From Flavobacteriaceae bacterium (lineage in GTDB: Bacteria > Bacteroidota > Bacteroidia > Flavobacteriales > Flavobacteriaceae): a stretch of 8,628 nucleotides of DNA. The DNA is taken from positions 1 through 8,628 of the forward strand of contig JABSPP010000055.1 of assembly GCA_013214275.1 (NCBI GenBank), written 5' to 3'. Position numbers and translations under genes: made by a program. The notes beneath the pieces are model-generated. The model did no database searches and was not told the DNA's origin. It saw only the letters and a program-made list of their open reading frames with translations. Each line of letters begins with the position of its first letter. Within the stretch, counting starts at the first letter, position 1. Of the stretch, positions 7,192 through 8,628 are shown in pieces.

Positions 7192-7296
7192 TATCCTACA
7201 AGCGGCTTTCCAAACCGCATCTTGGTATAAATTATTAATAGTCAATAATTTAATACGAGTTTTCCTAACGATTTCTGTTACGATTACTGTAGGATA
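7192..7296. repeat. nested inverted repeats filling the MerR to dehydrogenase gap
   Basis: The gap of 7183-7314 has no gene. TATCCTACA (7192-7200) and TGTAGGATA (7288-7296) are perfect 9-base reverse complements bounding a 105-base segment. Inside, TAAATTATT (7228-7236) and AATAATTTA (7244-7252) form a perfect 9-base stem with a 7-base loop. A weaker GCGG/CCGC hairpin lies at about 7202-7218. The inner hairpins may end the M23-merR transcript. The outer repeat could be the ends of a small non-autonomous element or a DNA-binding site. Confidence 0.45.
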
Positions 7297-7314
7297 TACT
7301 AAATCAAAGAACCA

Positions 7315-7914
7315 ATGCCAAAGAAGTATGTAGATGTGGATACATTAAAGTATATGCTTTATGATGTCCACAAGCTTGAAAATTTACTAAGTAGAGAGAG
7401 GTTTCAAGATCACGATAAGGAATCTTTAGATATGTTTCTCAATTCTGTAAAAGAATTTGCCGACCGGGAACTATTCCCGTACTTCAAAGAGATGGATGAG
7501 AATCCTGCCTACCACAGAGATGGTAAAGTTTTTGTACACAAACAAGTAGAGAAAATGATGTATCAAGGTGGAGACTTAGGACTAATTTCAGCTCCTTTTG
7601 ATTATGAAGTAGGAGGTCTTCAAATTCCACTGATGATGCAAACAGCGGCATTTTATGTTTTGGATGCAGCAAATAACCACTTGCCTGGATATGCAGGACT
7701 TACCCAAGGTGCAGCTGAGTTGATCATTCATTTTGCTAATAAAGAACTCAACGAAACCTATGTTCCCAAGATGTTATCAGGTGTTTGGGGAGGTACTATG
7801 TGTCTCACTGAACCGCAATCGGGAAGCTCCTTATCAGATATTGTTACCAAAGCAAATCGATCAGAAGATGGCTCATACAAAATCTCTGGACAGAAAATTT
7901 TTATCTCAGGTTGA
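7315..7914 (+). pseudogene. acyl-CoA dehydrogenase (long, DmdC-like type), N-terminal part up to in-frame TGA
   Basis: This FAD enzyme class oxidises acyl-CoA thioesters at the alpha-beta bond and passes electrons to electron-transfer flavoprotein. The N-terminal helical domain is present, then the start of the beta domain with CLTEPQSGSSLSDI (the usual TEP.aGSd flavin and substrate loop) and the strand KISGQKIFISG. The reading frame then meets TGA at 7912-7914 (codon 200) and continues in the same frame with typical family sequence. Relatives have Gly at this site, and GGA to TGA is one base change. The long-form proteins are about 600 residues, closest in style to the 3-methylmercaptopropionyl-CoA dehydrogenase/AcdA group; the substrate here is not known. 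The ATG at 7315 is the first start after a 132-base gap. Confidence 0.85.
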
Positions 7915-8586
7915 GACAATCATTTTATAGAGAATGTTGTTCATCTAGTCTTGGCAAGAATTGAAGGAGCTCCAAGGGGAACTAGAGGAATTTCATTATT
8001 TGTGGTTCCAAAAAACCGATTATCTTCAGATGGGAGCCTAGAGTGGAATGATGTGACCACCGTTGCCGACTTTCAAAAACTAGGACAAAAAGGGTACTGC
8101 ACCACTCACCTAGGATTTGGAGATAAAAATGATTGTAAAGGATGGCTTGTGGGTGAGCCTCATAAAGGGTTACACTACATGTTTTTGATGATGAATGCCG
8201 CAAGAATTGCAGTAGGCAGAGGAGCATCTGCCATTGCTAGTGCGGCCTATTATGCCTCTTTAGCCTATGCTAACGAGCGCCCACAGGGGAGAAAATTATC
8301 AAGTGATGGAAAGAAAAATCCCGATCAAAAGCAAACCTTAATCATCAATCACCCTGATGTGCGTAGAATGTTGTTAAAGCAGAAATCTATCGTTGAAGGG
8401 ACGATGAGTCTGGTGATTTTAGCAGCAAAATATTATGACCTCATAGAAACCGCCACATCACCCAAAGAAAAAGAAAAATACGATCTACTCCTAGAGATGA
8501 TCATTCCAATTGTAAAAACATATCCATCCGAAGCAGGAATAGACGCTGTTAATGCAGGACTACAAACCCTAGGGGGATATGGGTTT
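7915..8586 (+). pseudogene. acyl-CoA dehydrogenase, C-terminal part (continues after TGA; contig-truncated)
   Basis: The frame continues after the stop with ENVVHLVLARIEGAP and RGTRGISLFVVPK, the rest of the beta domain. The C-terminal helical domain follows, with NAARIAVGRGASAIASAAY, a long-form insertion (about 8281-8340) and LQTLGGYGF, a motif that normally precedes the catalytic Glu region of this subgroup. There is no suitable start at the head of this part, and the first ATG-like start would cut into the beta domain, so it is one gene with the preceding entry. Genuine sequence ends at 8580-8586, where a fold-back begins; the residues VVLH and the stop at 8599-8601 are reverse-complement artefact. 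The final third of the protein, including the active-site region, lies outside the window. Confidence 0.82.
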
Positions 8587-8628
8587 GTAGTCCTGCATTA
8601 ACAGCGTCTATTCCTGCTTCGGATGGAT
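8522..8628. repeat. 48-base perfect terminal inverted repeat (fold-back artefact)
   Basis: Bases 8581-8628 are the exact reverse complement of 8522-8569, separated by an 11-base spacer (8570-8580), and the window ends inside the second arm. The left arm is authentic coding sequence of the dehydrogenase. The right arm breaks the family's conserved sequence just after GGYG. The short match GGGTTT at the switch point is the kind of microhomology seen in amplification chimeras. Confidence 0.93.

Noticed and set aside
7912..7914. TGA read as selenocysteine or as glycine under an alternative code
   Set aside because: Acyl-CoA dehydrogenases have no selenocysteine at this site and no suitable hairpin was seen just after it. 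The membrane protein gene ending at 2467 uses TGA as a true stop overlapping the next start, and all other genes use TAA, so the standard bacterial code fits.
8587..8601. C-terminus VVLH and stop as the real end of the dehydrogenase
   Set aside because: These codons come from the exact reverse complement of the upstream coding sequence and replace the conserved continuation expected after GGYGF.
7951..8601. Separate dehydrogenase-like gene starting at 7951
   Set aside because: It would begin inside the beta domain (ARIEGAP), has no family-like N-terminus, and shares the frame of the 7315 gene with only one stop between them.
1..8628. CRISPR array, tRNA, rRNA or defence system
   Set aside because: No regularly spaced repeats, no cloverleaf-like or rRNA-like sequence and no nuclease, toxin or restriction motifs were seen on either strand.

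Overview
The window looks like chromosomal DNA of a member of the Bacteroidota, tentatively Cytophagales-like. The DNA is AT-rich, promoter-like sites have the Bacteroidota form TTTG/TAnnTTTG, and GSCFA-domain, WG-repeat, MerR and long acyl-CoA dehydrogenase proteins of a Bacteroidota flavour are present. This placement is inference from protein style; no rRNA or tRNA gene is present.

Layout, left to right. (a) 1-78 is unassigned sequence joined to a truncated IS1182-like transposase (43-621, minus). (b) 622-766 holds the 5' flank of the IS remnant, a perfect short palindrome and a TATATTTG promoter element. (c) 767-1381 (plus) is a WG-repeat lipoprotein gene cut by an in-frame TAA. (d) 1382-1504 lies between convergent genes and carries a short terminator-like hairpin. 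(e) 5682-1505 (minus) is a tight three-gene unit: alaS, a four-helix membrane protein with a PH-like tail, and a GSCFA-domain protein. (f) 5683-5874 is a divergent control region with a good alaS promoter candidate and two inverted repeats. (g) 5875-7182 (plus) is an M23 metallopeptidase followed closely by a small MerR-type regulator. (h) 7183-7314 is a non-coding stretch with nested inverted repeats. (i) 7315 to the end (plus) is a long-form acyl-CoA dehydrogenase with an in-frame TGA at codon 200, and it runs off the contig.

The core (alaS, M23 peptidase, MerR) is ordinary housekeeping: alanyl-tRNA charging with proofreading, cell-wall remodelling and a regulator. The dehydrogenase would act in fatty-acid or related acyl-CoA breakdown and pass electrons to electron-transfer flavoprotein.

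The last 48 bases are a perfect reverse complement of 8522-8569. This is almost certainly a fold-back artefact at a contig end, of the type made by multiple-displacement amplification or assembly. The true dehydrogenase sequence ends at about 8580-8586, and the tail beyond is not real. Because the contig carries this artefact, the two in-frame stops may be base errors rather than true gene decay. I found no CRISPR array, defence system, phage or clearly new system. The best leads are the two nonsense-interrupted genes, the nested-palindrome element at 7192-7296, the structured alaS/M23 divergent region and the uncharacterised membrane protein co-transcribed with alaS.
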